DNA of 64,000 nucleotides from Verrucomicrobiales bacterium. GTDB lineage: Bacteria; Verrucomicrobiota; Verrucomicrobiia; Methylacidiphilales; JAAUTS01. Position numbers and translations under genes: made by a program. Shown one piece after another: positions 1 to 9,167 of this stretch (position 1 is the first letter of the stretch; each line of letters begins with the position of its first letter). The stretch lies in NCBI GenBank assembly GCA_031256975.1, contig JAIRPN010000013.1, positions 248,001-312,000 of the forward strand, in the 5' to 3' direction. Below the pieces are notes generated by a model that had not been told where the DNA came from, made no database searches, and worked only from the letters and a program-made list of their open reading frames with translations.

Positions 1-2
1 TA

Positions 3-695
3 AAGGAAGTCACCTGCAAGAAATCTTACAAATGGGACGCTAACAACGAGGATCCCGCCAGCTGGTATGACAATTACCAGCTCGCCAACGATCCGACCCT
101 GGACAAGTTGAAGCCCGCCAAATACAACATCGTGGCGATCGATTGCGGCATCAAATACAACATCCTGCGCCGTTTGCGCGAGCAGGGCCTGGCCTCGACG
201 GTGGTTCCGGCCACCGCCAGCGCAGCGGAAATTCTGGCGTTGAAGCCGGATGGCGTGTTTCTGGCCAACGGTCCCGGCGATCCGTCGGCCCTGACTTATG
301 TGCATGAAACAGTGCGCGGACTGCTCGGCAAGGTGCCGTTATTCGGCATTTGCCTCGGACACCAGATGCTGGCCCACGCTTACGGCGGCAAGACCTTCAA
401 GTTGAAATTTGGCCATCGTGGTGGCAACCAGCCGGTGAAGGATTTGCGCGACGGCAAGGTGACCATCACCTCGCAGAACCATGGTTTCGCGGTGGATTCC
501 GACTCGCTTGATCCCGGGGAGGTTGAAATTACCCACATCAACCTGAACGACGGCACCTGCGAGGGTATGCGCCACAAGAAATACAACGCCTTCTCGGTGC
601 AATACCATCCCGAGGCGGCGCCCGGTCCGCATGACGCGAATTATTTCTTCGCCGAATTTCGTAAAGAGATTGAACGATTCAAGGAAAAGATGTAA
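3..695 (+). CDS. carA: Carbamoyl-phosphate synthase small subunit (5' truncated)
   Basis: This is the glutaminase subunit of carbamoyl-phosphate synthase. It releases ammonia from glutamine for the large subunit, feeding arginine and pyrimidine synthesis. The visible 230 residues run in frame from the window edge; the usual N-terminal domain (about 140 residues) lies outside. The class I glutamine amidotransferase core is intact: the nucleophile Cys in FGICLGHQ and the His/Glu pair in VQYHPEAAPGPHD. The large-subunit gene is not next door. A membrane FHA protein follows 26 nt downstream and may be co-transcribed. The motif word GACGCTAAC lies in frame near the start. Identification is secure; the true start is unknown. 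Confidence 0.97.
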   Translation, partial: KEVTCKKSYKWDANNEDPASWYDNYQLANDPTLDKLKPAKYNIVAIDCGIKYNILRRLREQGLASTVVPATASAAEILALKPDGVFLANGPGDPSALTYVHETVRGLLGKVPLFGICLGHQMLAHAYGGKTFKLKFGHRGGNQPVKDLRDGKVTITSQNHGFAVDSDSLDPGEVEITHINLNDGTCEGMRHKKYNAFSVQYHPEAAPGPHDANYFFAEFRKEIERFKEKM

Positions 696-721
696 TTTCA
701 ACTGTCAACGGATAGGAACAC

Positions 722-1234
722 ATGGCCAGACTGATTGCTCAAACCCCCGAACTTGCAGGACAGATTTATGAACTCGACAGCCCGTTGCTGACCTTTGGTC
801 GCGCGGAAGACAACGTCCTGTCCATTCCCCACGGCAGCATTTCCAGTCATCACGGGGAGTTCCGGCTCGATGGCAGCGATTACCGCTTGGTAGACATCGG
901 GTCAACCAATGGCAGCAAAGTGAATGATGCCCCGGTCACCAACCATCTGTTGCGCCATGGCGACTTGGTGATGCTGGGCAACGCCTTATTTGAATACCAA
1001 TCGCAGGCTCCCACGACTGCCGCGCCGACCGCGCCGCTGCCGCCGTCGGGCGAACGCATAGCGCTGGGCATGAATCAATCCGGGGTTGGCCGTCCGGCAT
1101 CGTTTGTCAATTTGGTGGCTATTAGCAAGCCCAGCAAGAGCGGCGGGAAAAAACTCCCGCTGTTGTTGATCATCGGCATCGTCGTGGTCCTGCTTGCCGG
1201 CGGTTACCTGGCTTACAGCACCTTCATGTCCTGA
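722..1234 (+). CDS. FHA-domain protein with C-terminal membrane anchor
   Basis: This 170-residue protein has an N-terminal forkhead-associated domain (about residues 5-95) with the expected signature: FGRAEDN, then ISSHHGEF, then IGSTNGSKVN. FHA domains bind phosphothreonine peptides. A proline/alanine-rich linker follows, and the last 25 residues form one hydrophobic helix ending in a short tail, so it is probably tail-anchored with the FHA domain in the cytoplasm. A weak purine-rich site (GGATAGGAAC) precedes the ATG. No Ser/Thr kinase is visible nearby, so its partner is unknown. Confidence 0.88.
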   Translation: MARLIAQTPELAGQIYELDSPLLTFGRAEDNVLSIPHGSISSHHGEFRLDGSDYRLVDIGSTNGSKVNDAPVTNHLLRHGDLVMLGNALFEYQSQAPTTAAPTAPLPPSGERIALGMNQSGVGRPASFVNLVAISKPSKSGGKKLPLLLIIGIVVVLLAGGYLAYSTFMS

Positions 1235-1330
1235 AGCTGATTCGGGACTCACCACGGAACATATCCAGCCCTTGGCGGCGTGAAGTTCTGATTGTCCAAC
1301 TTGGCGATTAGCGTTAGCATGACTGCCTTT

Positions 1331-2875
1331 ATGTCGGAAAAATACTACATCACCACGGCGATTGATTACGTGAACGGCAATCCGCATCTCGGTCATGCCT
1401 ACGAGAAGGTGTTGACCGACGTGCTGGCGCGCTACCACCGCCGCCACGGTGAACAGGTGTTTTTCCTGACCGGGCTCGACGAGCACGGCATCAAGGTGCA
1501 GCAGAGCGCGCAGAAACAGGGCCGCGACCCGCAGGAGTTTTGCGACGCGATGGCCGCTAATTTCGAGAATCTGTACCGCAAGCTGAACGTGTCATTTGAC
1601 GATTTCGTGCGCACCACCCAGCCGCGACACAAGATCGTGGTGCAGCGCATTCTGCAAAAATTGCATGACGCCGGGGAAATTTACAAGGGTGTGTACCAGG
1701 GTTTTTACAGTCCGCGCCAGGAACAGTTCCTGACCGAGAAGGATCGCGGTGCCGACGGCAAGTTCCCGGAGATTTTCGGCGAGGTTATCGAACTGAAGGA
1801 AGACGTTTACTACTTCAAGCTCGCCAAGCACCAGGAATGGCTGGTCGAGCATTTGAAGAAAAATCCGGACTGGATTTTCCCGAATTTCCGCACCAAGGAA
1901 GTATTGGGCGCGCTGGAAAACCCGATTCCCGACCTGTGCATTTCCCGCCCGAAGGCCCGGCTTAGCTGGGGTATTCCGCTGCCCTTTGACGGGGAGCAGG
2001 TGACCTATGTCTGGTTTGACGCGTTGATCAACTATATCTCGGTGATCGGTTATGACGGCGCGGCCGTTAGCGACTGGTGGCCGGGCATCAACGTGATCGG
2101 CAAGGACATTTTGGTTCCCGCCCACGCGATTTACTGGCCGATCATGCTCAAGGCGCTAAACCTGCCCTTGCCGAAGATGCTGCTGGTGCATGGCTGGTGG
2201 ACGCAGAACAAGGAAAAGATGAGCAAATCGACCGGCAACTCGGTCGACCCGCTGGACTTGATCAACACCTATGGAGTGGACGCGTTTCGTTATTTCGTGA
2301 TGCGCGAGATGGCCATTGGCTATGACGCGGATTTTTCCTCCGAACAATTCCACCTGCGTTACCAGAGCGAATTGGGCAATACCCTCGGCAATCTGGTTAA
2401 CCGTGCGGTGTCGATGGTGGCACGCTATCGCGACGGCGTGATTCCCGCCATTAGCGAGTCGGCGCTAACAGCCAGCGAGCAGGGCCTGCGCAACGATGTC
2501 ATCAGCGCGGTCAAAAGTTTTTGCGAGAACATGGACAAGATCCAGGTGCACATCGCCCTGATGGAATTGTGGAAGGGTGTCATCCGTGTCAACCAATACG
2601 CCGATGAAAACGCGCCGTGGAAACTGGCCAAGGACCCCGCCAACGCCGATCGCCTCAACGTGGTGCTGGAAGAACTGGCCGCCGCCATTTATTTGCTGGC
2701 GGGCGAGATTGGCTGCGTGTTGCCGGAAACGGCGGACAAGATTCTTACCCAGCTTGGCGGTCTTTCACCGTTAGCGGTCTCCGAAAATCCGCAATGGCCG
2801 CAATTCTCTGCCAACACCAAGGTCGGCAAGGCCGAGCCGTTGTTCCCGCGCATTGAGATCACCCCGGCGGAGTGA
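1331..2875 (+). CDS. metG: Methionyl-tRNA synthetase
   Basis: This enzyme charges tRNA-Met. The 514-residue form has the class I signatures HLGH (in GNPHLGHAYEKV) and KMSKS (in KEKMSKSTGNSVDP), followed by the helical anticodon-binding domain. The CxxC zinc knuckle usual in the connective region is replaced by a Cys-free stretch (GFYSPRQEQFLTEKD), and there is no C-terminal EMAP-like dimerisation domain. I chose the ATG at 1331 because MSEKYYITTAIDY matches the family's N-terminus. An in-frame ATG at 1319 and a TTG at 1292 are alternatives. Two copies of the iterated TTAGCG word lie just upstream. Confidence 0.97.
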   Translation: MSEKYYITTAIDYVNGNPHLGHAYEKVLTDVLARYHRRHGEQVFFLTGLDEHGIKVQQSAQKQGRDPQEFCDAMAANFENLYRKLNVSFDDFVRTTQPRHKIVVQRILQKLHDAGEIYKGVYQGFYSPRQEQFLTEKDRGADGKFPEIFGEVIELKEDVYYFKLAKHQEWLVEHLKKNPDWIFPNFRTKEVLGALENPIPDLCISRPKARLSWGIPLPFDGEQVTYVWFDALINYISVIGYDGAAVSDWWPGINVIGKDILVPAHAIYWPIMLKALNLPLPKMLLVHGWWTQNKEKMSKSTGNSVDPLDLINTYGVDAFRYFVMREMAIGYDADFSSEQFHLRYQSELGNTLGNLVNRAVSMVARYRDGVIPAISESALTASEQGLRNDVISAVKSFCENMDKIQVHIALMELWKGVIRVNQYADENAPWKLAKDPANADRLNVVLEELAAAIYLLAGEIGCVLPETADKILTQLGGLSPLAVSENPQWPQFSANTKVGKAEPLFPRIEITPAE

Positions 2876-2880
2876 CGCTA

Positions 2881-3465
2881 ATGATGAGAATCGGTATGCG
2901 GAAAATGATTTGCTTCTGTCTGTTTCTTTTGCCGGTGATTTTGCAAGGCGGTGAATTATCGAGTGGCGTATCGCCAAATCACAAATATTCCGTAGAGTTC
3001 AAAACGGTCGGCGGTGAGTTTTATTATGCTCTCGTGACGATCGCTAACGGTGAGGTTTTGTGGCAAGGCAAGGGAACTTACCAGCGGGAGAAAGGCGCGG
3101 AGGAATGGGCGTTGAAACAGACCGCCAACGCCGAAGCGCATTGGCGGGAAGATTCTGGCGCGGTCGCTATTGACGAGGCGAATCACCGACAGATGGGGAC
3201 GGTGTTGTTAGTGAAAATCAACGATGATAAAGGGAAGCTTGTGCCGTTGGATTGCAAGAAAATCATGGCGGCAACCAAGGAACCGTGGGAGCGTGGACGG
3301 CTGTTTTTTATTTGCTGGGAAAAAGGCAGAAAGGCGAAAGTGGCGTTAACCGGCAGGTTGTATCATGGGTCGGATAATCGTTTTGAAAACAGGTGTTATG
3401 AGCTATTAGTCAATGTGGACGCTAACGGTGAGCTTGAATATTCAAAGTCGGATATATTCCCCTAA
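2881..3465 (+). CDS. Exported protein of unknown function
   Basis: I do not recognise this protein of about 194 residues. It begins with a signal peptide (basic start, then MICFCLFLLPVILQGG) and continues as a mixed hydrophilic chain with several Trp residues, suggesting a small secreted or periplasmic beta-rich domain. Candidate starts are ATG at 2881, 2884 or 2896; the last gives the most typical signal peptide. It begins 5 nt after the metG stop, so it probably shares that transcript. The iterated motif overlaps the junction and recurs twice inside the gene. Confidence 0.65.
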   Translation: MMRIGMRKMICFCLFLLPVILQGGELSSGVSPNHKYSVEFKTVGGEFYYALVTIANGEVLWQGKGTYQREKGAEEWALKQTANAEAHWREDSGAVAIDEANHRQMGTVLLVKINDDKGKLVPLDCKKIMAATKEPWERGRLFFICWEKGRKAKVALTGRLYHGSDNRFENRCYELLVNVDANGELEYSKSDIFP

Positions 3466-3551
3466 TTTTCTGTAAATCTGTGAACAAGTATTCTTTAACC
3501 GCTAATAATGATTTCTCATTAATAGGAGAAAAGTTGGGTTAAAATCACTCA

Positions 3552-4454
3552 TCAAGCCTTTGGTGCGTAGCTGTTGTAGCGCAGCCAGTCGGTCAGCAAT
3601 TGGAACCAGATATCCACCGGCATGTTCTTCGGATGCATGCCGTGGCCGTGGCCGCCTTCATTGAACATGTGGAAATCCACCGGCACGCCGTTTTCCTGCA
3701 AGGCGAGGAAGTAGGCGATCGAGGCTTTGTAAAAACTGGTGTCCTGCATGTTGTGGATGATGAAAGTGCGTGGGCTTTCCGCTGTCACGTGGATATCCTT
3801 GGCGAGCGTTAGCGGGCTGGCTTTGTCGCGTGAATCCAGCCAGGCCGGGTAGACCATGACGGCGAAATTCGGCTTGGCCGGCATTTTGTCGGCGTCGTCC
3901 ACCGGTTCGTAGGTTTTCTGGTCGGCATTGCCGGACATCCAGGCGGTTAGGTGTCCGCCGGCGGAGAAACCCATGAAGCCGATTTTGTCGGGATCGACGT
4001 TCCATTCCTTGGCTTTGTAACGGATCAAACGGATGGCGCGTTGGGCGTCCATGTAGACGCGGTCCTTGTCGTTGAATTCATTCGGTACCCGGTATTTCAG
4101 AATGAAGGCGCTAACACCAATCTTTTGCAGGTGGTTGGCGATGTCGACGCCTTCGTGCCCGTATTGCAACCCGCGATAGGCGCCGCCGGGGCAGACGATG
4201 ATGGCGGCGGTGGGAGCGTTGGCATCGGCCTTGTAAAATTGGAGCGTGGGTTCGGAGACGTTCTTGATTTCAAACCCCTGCCATTCCTTGCCTTTGACGA
4301 ATTGTCCCTTCATTTCCTCGGGGCCGGGGGTGGGTTTGCCGGGCATGGTGACACCCTGCCAGAGCGGGATGAAGGGGCTGTCGTCAAAATCGGCGAAAGA
4401 GGGAAGGGCGCCAGTCGCTAACAGCGATGCGATCAGAAAAAACGTTTTTTTCAT
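3552..4454 (-). CDS. Secreted alpha/beta-hydrolase (acetyl-esterase-like)
   Basis: This 300-residue protein starts with a clear signal peptide (MKKTFFLIASLLATGALPSFA) and has an alpha/beta-hydrolase fold of the BD-FAE/acetyl-xylan-esterase kind. The oxyanion region is IIVCPGGAYRGL, the nucleophile Ser lies in GFSAGGHLTAW, and a C-terminal His-rich segment (EGGHGHGMHP) supplies the catalytic His. Relatives deacetylate plant polysaccharides or xylo-oligosaccharides in the periplasm; the actual substrate here is inferred only. It is a single gene divergent from pckG. The ATG at 4454 was chosen because it starts the signal peptide. Confidence 0.88.
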   Translation of the reverse strand: MKKTFFLIASLLATGALPSFADFDDSPFIPLWQGVTMPGKPTPGPEEMKGQFVKGKEWQGFEIKNVSEPTLQFYKADANAPTAAIIVCPGGAYRGLQYGHEGVDIANHLQKIGVSAFILKYRVPNEFNDKDRVYMDAQRAIRLIRYKAKEWNVDPDKIGFMGFSAGGHLTAWMSGNADQKTYEPVDDADKMPAKPNFAVMVYPAWLDSRDKASPLTLAKDIHVTAESPRTFIIHNMQDTSFYKASIAYFLALQENGVPVDFHMFNEGGHGHGMHPKNMPVDIWFQLLTDWLRYNSYAPKA

Positions 4455-4504
4455 GAGTTGACAAGTTAACAATGGAAAGAAGGGGCGGTCAATGGGTTAA
4501 AGTT

Positions 4505-4535
4505 CCTCGCTAATGATAATTGATGCTTAGCGAGG
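4505..4535. repeat. Inverted pair of the CGCTAAY motif in a divergent gap
   Basis: A perfect 9-bp inverted repeat, CCTCGCTAA (4505-4513) and TTAGCGAGG (4527-4535), has a 13-nt loop and is followed on the plus strand by TTTTTATTTT. It looks like an intrinsic terminator but sits between two divergently oriented genes, so no obvious gene ends here. The arms are copies of the word iterated across the window. Confidence 0.7.
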
Positions 4536-4726
4536 TTTTTATTTTCGAAGCTTAAGCGGATAATTTCGCCGTCCCTGTATTTTTCTGGCAAAAGACGTGT
4601 CACGAACGGTTTCCGCTAATAAAAAGCATTGCTTTGTTAAGCTGCGCTCATCTAAAATCAACCCCGCTTTTTCGCCCTGCTGGATGGGGCGGAAATGACA
4701 AAACAATTCACCCCGAAAGAAAAATC

Positions 4727-6544
4727 ATGAACTACAAAAAAGTCGGTAATGGTAAAACCAACCACGCCGCCTTGCTGAAGTGGATCGAAAAGATGGTCGA
4801 GCTGTGCCAGCCCGACAAAGTCCATTTCTGCGATGGCTCCGAACAGGAATACAACGAACTCTGCGGCCTGATGGTCAACAGCGGTACTCTGGTCAAGCTG
4901 GACGAGAAGAAACGCCCGAACAGCTATCTCGCCTGCTCCGACCCGACCGACGTGGCGCGCGTGGAGGATCGCACCTTTATCTGCAGCCAGAACCGCGAGG
5001 ACGCCGGCCCGACCAACAACTGGGTGAATCCGCGCGAGATGAAGGAAACCTTGAAGAAGTTGTTCACCGGCTGCATGCGCGGCCGCACCATGTACGTGAT
5101 TCCGTTCAGCATGGGCCCGCTCGGTTCGAACATCAGCCACATCGGCGTCGAGTTGTCCGACTCGCCCTACGTGGTGGTCAACATGAAGATCATGACCCGC
5201 ATGGGCCAGAAGGTGTTCGACCTGATCGACAAGACCGACCGCTTCATCGTTCCCTGCATGCACACCGTGGGCATGCCCTTGGAAAAAGGCCAGAAAGACG
5301 TGGCCTGGCCTTGCAACAAGGAGCAGAAATACATCGTGCATTTCCCGGACACCCGCGAAATCTGGTCGTATGGCTCCGGTTATGGCGGCAATGCCTTGTT
5401 AGGCAAGAAGTGCTTCGCGCTCCGCATCGCGTCCTGCATGGCGCGTGACGAGGGCTGGATGGCCGAACACATGCTGATCCTCGGCGTCGAGGACCCGCAG
5501 GGTCACAAGACCTACGTCGCGGCGGCGTTCCCGTCGGCCTGCGGCAAAACCAACTTCGCCATGCTGATTCCGCCGAAACCCTTCCTCGACAAGGGTTGGA
5601 AGGTGTGGACGGTCGGCGACGACATCGCCTGGATCAAGCCCGGCAAGGACGGCCGCCTGTACGCGATCAACCCGGAATACGGTTATTTCGGCGTCGCGCC
5701 CGGCACTTCGATGAAGTCGAACCCGAACGCGATGATTTCCGCGTCAAAGAACACCATCTTTACCAACTGCGCGCTAACCCCGGACGGCGACGTCTGGTGG
5801 GAAGACATGACCGACACTCCTCCGGCCAAACTCAGGGACTGGACCGGCCAGGACTGGACCCCGGATTGCGGCCGCAAGGCGGCACACCCGAACGCCCGCT
5901 TCACCGCGCCGGCCTCGCAGTGTCCGACCATCGACCCCGCTTGGGAAAATCCGGAAGGCGTGCCGATCAGCGCCTTTATCTTTGGCGGTCGCCGCATGAG
6001 CGACGTGCCGCTGGTATTCCAGGCCTACAACTGGACCAACGGCGTGTACCTCGGTGCCACCATGGGTTCGGAAATGACCGCCGCCGCCGCGGGTACCGTC
6101 GGACAACTGCGCAGCGACCCGTTCGCGATGCTGCCGTTCGCCGGTTACCACATGGGCGATTACTTCCGCCACTGGGTGAACATGGGCAAGAACCTGACCG
6201 TGCGTCCGCGTATTTTCCACGTCAACTGGTTCCGCAAGGACAAGGACGGCAAGTTCCTGTGGCCGGGCTTTGGCGAAAACATGCGCGTGCTGAAGTGGAT
6301 CGTTGAACGTTCCATCGGCCATGCCGTCGGCCGCGAGTGCCCACTGGGCTGGATTCCGGCCTATGAGGACCTTGACTGGTCCGGCTTGAATTACAGCAAG
6401 GAACAATGGGACCAGGTCATGGAAATCAACCGTGAAAACTGGAAGCAGATGACCCTGCAGCATGAGGCCTTGTTCCTCAAGTTACACAGCCACTTGCCGA
6501 AAGAAATGGTCTACGAGCGCGAATTGCTCATTTGCCGCCTCTAA
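4727..6544 (+). CDS. pckG: Phosphoenolpyruvate carboxykinase (GTP)
   Basis: This cytosolic enzyme interconverts oxaloacetate and phosphoenolpyruvate using GTP, the entry point of gluconeogenesis. The 605-residue length fits the GTP family. Visible signatures are the reactive-Cys P-loop [12 protein letters not shown], the metal/substrate region [13 protein letters not shown] and the nucleotide loop near FIFGGRR. The ATG at 4727 is chosen because the family N-terminus starts here; upstream in-frame codons read through non-coding sequence. A possible promoter (TTGCTT at 4629, TAAAAT at 4653, 18-bp spacing) precedes it. It contains only one copy of the iterated motif in 1.8 kb. A strong terminator follows. 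Confidence 0.97.
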   Translation: MNYKKVGNGKTNHAALLKWIEKMVELCQPDKVHFCDGSEQEYNELCGLMVNSGTLVKLDEKKRPNSYLACSDPTDVARVEDRTFICSQNREDAGPTNNWVNPREMKETLKKLFTGCMRGRTMYVIPFSMGPLGSNISHIGVELSDSPYVVVNMKIMTRMGQKVFDLIDKTDRFIVPCMHTVGMPLEKGQKDVAWPCNKEQKYIVHFPDTREIWSYGSGYGGNALLGKKCFALRIASCMARDEGWMAEHMLILGVEDPQGHKTYVAAAFPSACGKTNFAMLIPPKPFLDKGWKVWTVGDDIAWIKPGKDGRLYAINPEYGYFGVAPGTSMKSNPNAMISASKNTIFTNCALTPDGDVWWEDMTDTPPAKLRDWTGQDWTPDCGRKAAHPNARFTAPASQCPTIDPAWENPEGVPISAFIFGGRRMSDVPLVFQAYNWTNGVYLGATMGSEMTAAAAGTVGQLRSDPFAMLPFAGYHMGDYFRHWVNMGKNLTVRPRIFHVNWFRKDKDGKFLWPGFGENMRVLKWIVERSIGHAVGRECPLGWIPAYEDLDWSGLNYSKEQWDQVMEINRENWKQMTLQHEALFLKLHSHLPKEMVYERELLICRL

Positions 6545-6560
6545 TCAGCACAGACTTATC

Positions 6561-6591
6561 AAAAGCGCCCGGTCAAACGGGCGCTTTTTTT
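6561..6591 (+). terminator. Intrinsic terminator of pckG
   Basis: An 11-bp perfect stem (AAAAGCGCCCG, 6561-6571, with CGGGCGCTTTT, 6578-6588) has a 6-nt loop and continues into a T run. It lies 17 nt after the pckG stop. Confidence 0.93.
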
Positions 6592-6750
6592 ATTGCCTTA
6601 AAGGACACTAACAGCGAAAAGGAGGATGTATTAACAAAATCGCAAACAAAGGTTAATGAAAGAACAATAGCGCTGCAATTGGGTTCATCGACAGAGATGG
6701 TCTGTCAATCAATGACGATCCTCTCATTTTAGATCGATTTTTTTACTAAA

Positions 6751-7074
6751 ATGAAATCAGAACAACCGCTCTTTTGGGCCGAACTAATTGAAAGGTTTCT
6801 TAATAAACAAACTTCCAAGTATGAATGGGATGACTATTTGCATCTAAAAACCCATTCTCAATTAACTGAAAAAATTCGTGGAATTTGTGGAGAAATTTCA
6901 TTTTTGTTTCCTGAGGATAAAAAGTATTGTTCTAACGAAGGAGAACAATATCTCCGAGCCTTGGCAAAGGTAGTGCGTGAAGGTCCTGAAAAAACGTCAA
7001 GTTGGGTTGATGCTTTTATTAAAAAATTTAATTTGATTTCGAGAAAAAAGAAAAAATCAGTTGCTGAACATTGA
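6751..7074 (+). CDS. Small AT-rich hypothetical protein
   Basis: I do not recognise this 107-residue reading frame. It is hydrophilic, rich in Lys and Glu, contains two Cys, and ends in a basic tail (SRKKKKSVAEH). There is no signal peptide or membrane segment. Base composition is far more AT-rich than the neighbours (below about 40% GC), and no Shine-Dalgarno site is visible, so it may be acquired DNA or a poorly expressed gene. It sits alone between the pckG terminator and the Rrf2 gene, inside the AT-rich segment of about 6600-7340. Confidence 0.45.
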   Translation: MKSEQPLFWAELIERFLNKQTSKYEWDDYLHLKTHSQLTEKIRGICGEISFLFPEDKKYCSNEGEQYLRALAKVVREGPEKTSSWVDAFIKKFNLISRKKKKSVAEH

Positions 7075-7162
7075 TAAATTGAAAACAAAAGAGTCAATGG
7101 AGATAATAATACTGCAATTAGGCCCTTCTCTGGCTTTGCACAAAAAGTCCAAATAAACCCAT

Positions 7163-7241
7163 CCGCTCACCCTGAGCCCGTCGAAGGGTGAATACGTCTC
7201 CTGAATAAAACCCATGCTTCGACAAGCTTAACATGAACGGG
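7163..7241. repeat. Dispersed-type inverted repeat (GTCGAAGGG family)
   Basis: Two related arms, one containing CCCTGAGCCCGTCGAAGGG and the other its degenerate reverse complement (GCTTCGACAAGCTTAACATG), flank a spacer of about 20 nt. This word pair resembles a palindromic intergenic repeat that I recall from many bacterial genomes. Only this copy is in the window. It lies in the AT-rich gap upstream of the Rrf2 gene. Confidence 0.6.
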
Positions 7242-7284
7242 AAGGGGTAATTTTAGGTTTTTTTGTACAAAAGCCTTAACCCGA

Positions 7285-7303
7285 TAATTTCTATCGAAAA
7301 TTA
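7285..7303. promoter_or_regulatory. Candidate operator palindrome upstream of the Rrf2 gene
   Basis: A near-palindrome, TAATTTCTATCGAAAATTA, lies 43 nt before the Rrf2 start. A promoter-like TTGACT (7309-7314), 17-bp spacer and CAATAT (7332-7337) follow it. Rrf2 regulators commonly bind AT-rich dyads in their own promoters, so autoregulation is a reasonable inference. Confidence 0.35.
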
Positions 7304-7345
7304 CACCTTTGACTCCGATGCCGTTGTCGGTCAATATGTAAGGCA

Positions 7346-7804
7346 GTGAAACTTTCCAAAAAAAGTGAATACGGCGTGCGCGCCTTGGTGGAAATCGCCA
7401 TGCGCTCACGTAACGGTGAAGGCTGGTACCAAATCGCGCAAATTGCCGAGGCTTCGCAGATTCCTGAGAAATTTTTGGAGCAGATCCTGCTGGCCTTGAA
7501 GAATGGCGGGATCCTGAAAAGCCGTCGCGGTATTGAAGGCGGTTATTCGCTAAACACGAGCCCCGAGGACATTCACATGGACCAGATCGTGAGGTTGCTC
7601 GATGGTTTTTCACTGAACGAGGAAGCCAAATCGGCGAAGGAAGATGAAAAACTGGACGTTAGCGTGCGGATTTACAACCAGTTGGTGCGCAAGGCCCATC
7701 AGGCTTCGCTGGATATTCTGCACAAGGTTTCGCTGAATGACTTGGTCGAACAGGTCAAGAAACAGCGCGTGGTGGCCGGGGAATCCCTTGAATACCAGAT
7801 TTAA
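7346..7804 (+). CDS. Rrf2-family transcriptional regulator
   Basis: This 152-residue winged-helix regulator opens with the family pattern MKLSKKSEYGVRALVEIA and contains EKFLEQILLALKNGGILKS (recognition helix) and RRGIEGGYSLN (wing). It has no cysteines at all, so unlike IscR or NsrR it cannot ligate an iron-sulfur cluster; Cys-free members such as CymR act through protein partners or metabolites. The start is GTG with an AAGG site five bases upstream. The next gene is a MoeB-rhodanese sulfur-transfer protein, which suggests but does not prove a role in sulfur metabolism. Confidence 0.9.
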   Translation: MKLSKKSEYGVRALVEIAMRSRNGEGWYQIAQIAEASQIPEKFLEQILLALKNGGILKSRRGIEGGYSLNTSPEDIHMDQIVRLLDGFSLNEEAKSAKEDEKLDVSVRIYNQLVRKAHQASLDILHKVSLNDLVEQVKKQRVVAGESLEYQI

Positions 7805-7947
7805 GATGGAAGATTTAAGTGTTAGCGCCTCCAGCGTCAGGACATCCGATTAAATCGGAAGCATAAACAGGCCAAATCATCCATCTGCCATCTCAAATAA
7901 TTCTGGAAACTCCCCCTGTTTGGTCTAGTTTATTGGTTCCCAATTAT

Positions 7948-9135
7948 ATGAGTCATATACCGGAAATCGCCCAACGGGCCGCTAATGTCGAACTGACGAA
8001 TGAGGAAATCAAACGTTACAGCCGTCATTTGATCATGCCCGAGGTGACCATCGAGGGGCAAAAGCGCCTGAAGGCGGCGAAAGTCCTAGTCGTGGGCACG
8101 GGCGGGCTTGGTTCCCCGTTGTTAGCGTACCTAGCGGCGGCGGGTGTGGGCACCATCGGTATTGTCGACTTCGACACCGTGGATTATTCCAACCTGCAAC
8201 GGCAAATTTTGCACAAGACCTCCAGTATCGGTAAGCCGAAGGTTCAGTCGGCAGCGGAGGCGATGAAGGACATCAACCCGCACATCGAGGTCAAGACCTA
8301 CAACATGGCCTTGCGCGCCGAGAACGCGATGGAACTGGCCAAGGAATACGACATCATCGTCGATGGCACCGACAATTTCGCCACCCGTTACCTGACCAAC
8401 GATGTCTGCGTCCTGCTGGGCAAGCCGAACGTGTACGGTAGCATTTTCCGTTTCGACGGGCAGGTGACGGTGTTTTGGGCGGAAAAAGGCCCGTGCTATC
8501 GCTGCCTCTATCCCGAGCCGCCGGATCCGGGTTTGGTGCCGACTTGTGCCGAGGGTGGCGTATTGGGTGTGTTGCCGGGTGTGGTGGGAACCATGCAGGC
8601 GATTGAGACTGTGAAACTGATCGTCGGCATTGGCGATCTCGCAGTGGGACGTTTGATTTTGTTCGACGCGCTGAAGATGAAGATGCGCGAATTGAAGATC
8701 CGCAAGGATCCGACCTGCCCGATCTGCGGCCCGAACGCCACGATCAAGGAACTGGTGGATTACGACCAATTTTGCGGCACGGCCCCGGTCGACGCGCCGG
8801 TGAAGAAGTTGCTGGCGATTCCTGAAATCGCGCCAAAGGAGTTGCAGTCGAAACTCGCAAATGGTGAAAAAATCGTGGTGCTGGATGTGCGCGAACCGCA
8901 TGAATTCAAGATTTGCGCGGTGCCGACGGCGAAGTTGATCCCGGTTGGCGACTTGCCGAAGCGGATTCACGAACTGGACAGCGCGGATGACATCGTGATT
9001 TATTGCAAAGGGGAGATTCGTACCGGCCAGGCTTTCCGCATCTTGCAGCAGGCCGGATTTAAGAAATTGAAGGCGCTGGAAGGTGGCATTGAAGGCTGGG
9101 CAGAGGACGTCGATCCGTCGATGCCGACCTATTGA
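7948..9135 (+). CDS. MoeB/ThiF-type adenylyltransferase with C-terminal rhodanese domain
   Basis: This 395-residue protein is an E1-like enzyme that adenylates the C-terminus of a ubiquitin-like sulfur carrier (MoaD or ThiS type), with a rhodanese domain able to pass on sulfur. Seen in order: the ATP loop VGTGGLGSPLLAYLA (about residue 50), SNLQRQILH, a CYRC pair, the likely catalytic Cys in PTCAEGGVLG, a second zinc pair CPICGP, then a rhodanese domain from about residue 295 with active-site Cys in YCKGEIRTG. The architecture matches MoeZ/MoeBR proteins. The ATG at 7948 was taken; no strong ribosome site is visible. Confidence 0.93.
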   Translation: MSHIPEIAQRAANVELTNEEIKRYSRHLIMPEVTIEGQKRLKAAKVLVVGTGGLGSPLLAYLAAAGVGTIGIVDFDTVDYSNLQRQILHKTSSIGKPKVQSAAEAMKDINPHIEVKTYNMALRAENAMELAKEYDIIVDGTDNFATRYLTNDVCVLLGKPNVYGSIFRFDGQVTVFWAEKGPCYRCLYPEPPDPGLVPTCAEGGVLGVLPGVVGTMQAIETVKLIVGIGDLAVGRLILFDALKMKMRELKIRKDPTCPICGPNATIKELVDYDQFCGTAPVDAPVKKLLAIPEIAPKELQSKLANGEKIVVLDVREPHEFKICAVPTAKLIPVGDLPKRIHELDSADDIVIYCKGEIRTGQAFRILQQAGFKKLKALEGGIEGWAEDVDPSMPTY

Positions 9136-9167
9136 TCACGGGCGCTAATGGCGAAGCTGGACAACAT

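Noticed and set aside
1235-1330. Possible riboswitch upstream of metG.
   Set aside because: The gap is under 100 nt and shows neither a T-box specifier/T-box sequence nor an SAM-type core.
6532-6732. 66-codon frame overlapping the end of pckG.
   Set aside because: It reads through the pckG terminator hairpin, starts inside pckG and shows no family; the short peptide likeness to 7105-7140 is too weak to call a pseudogene.
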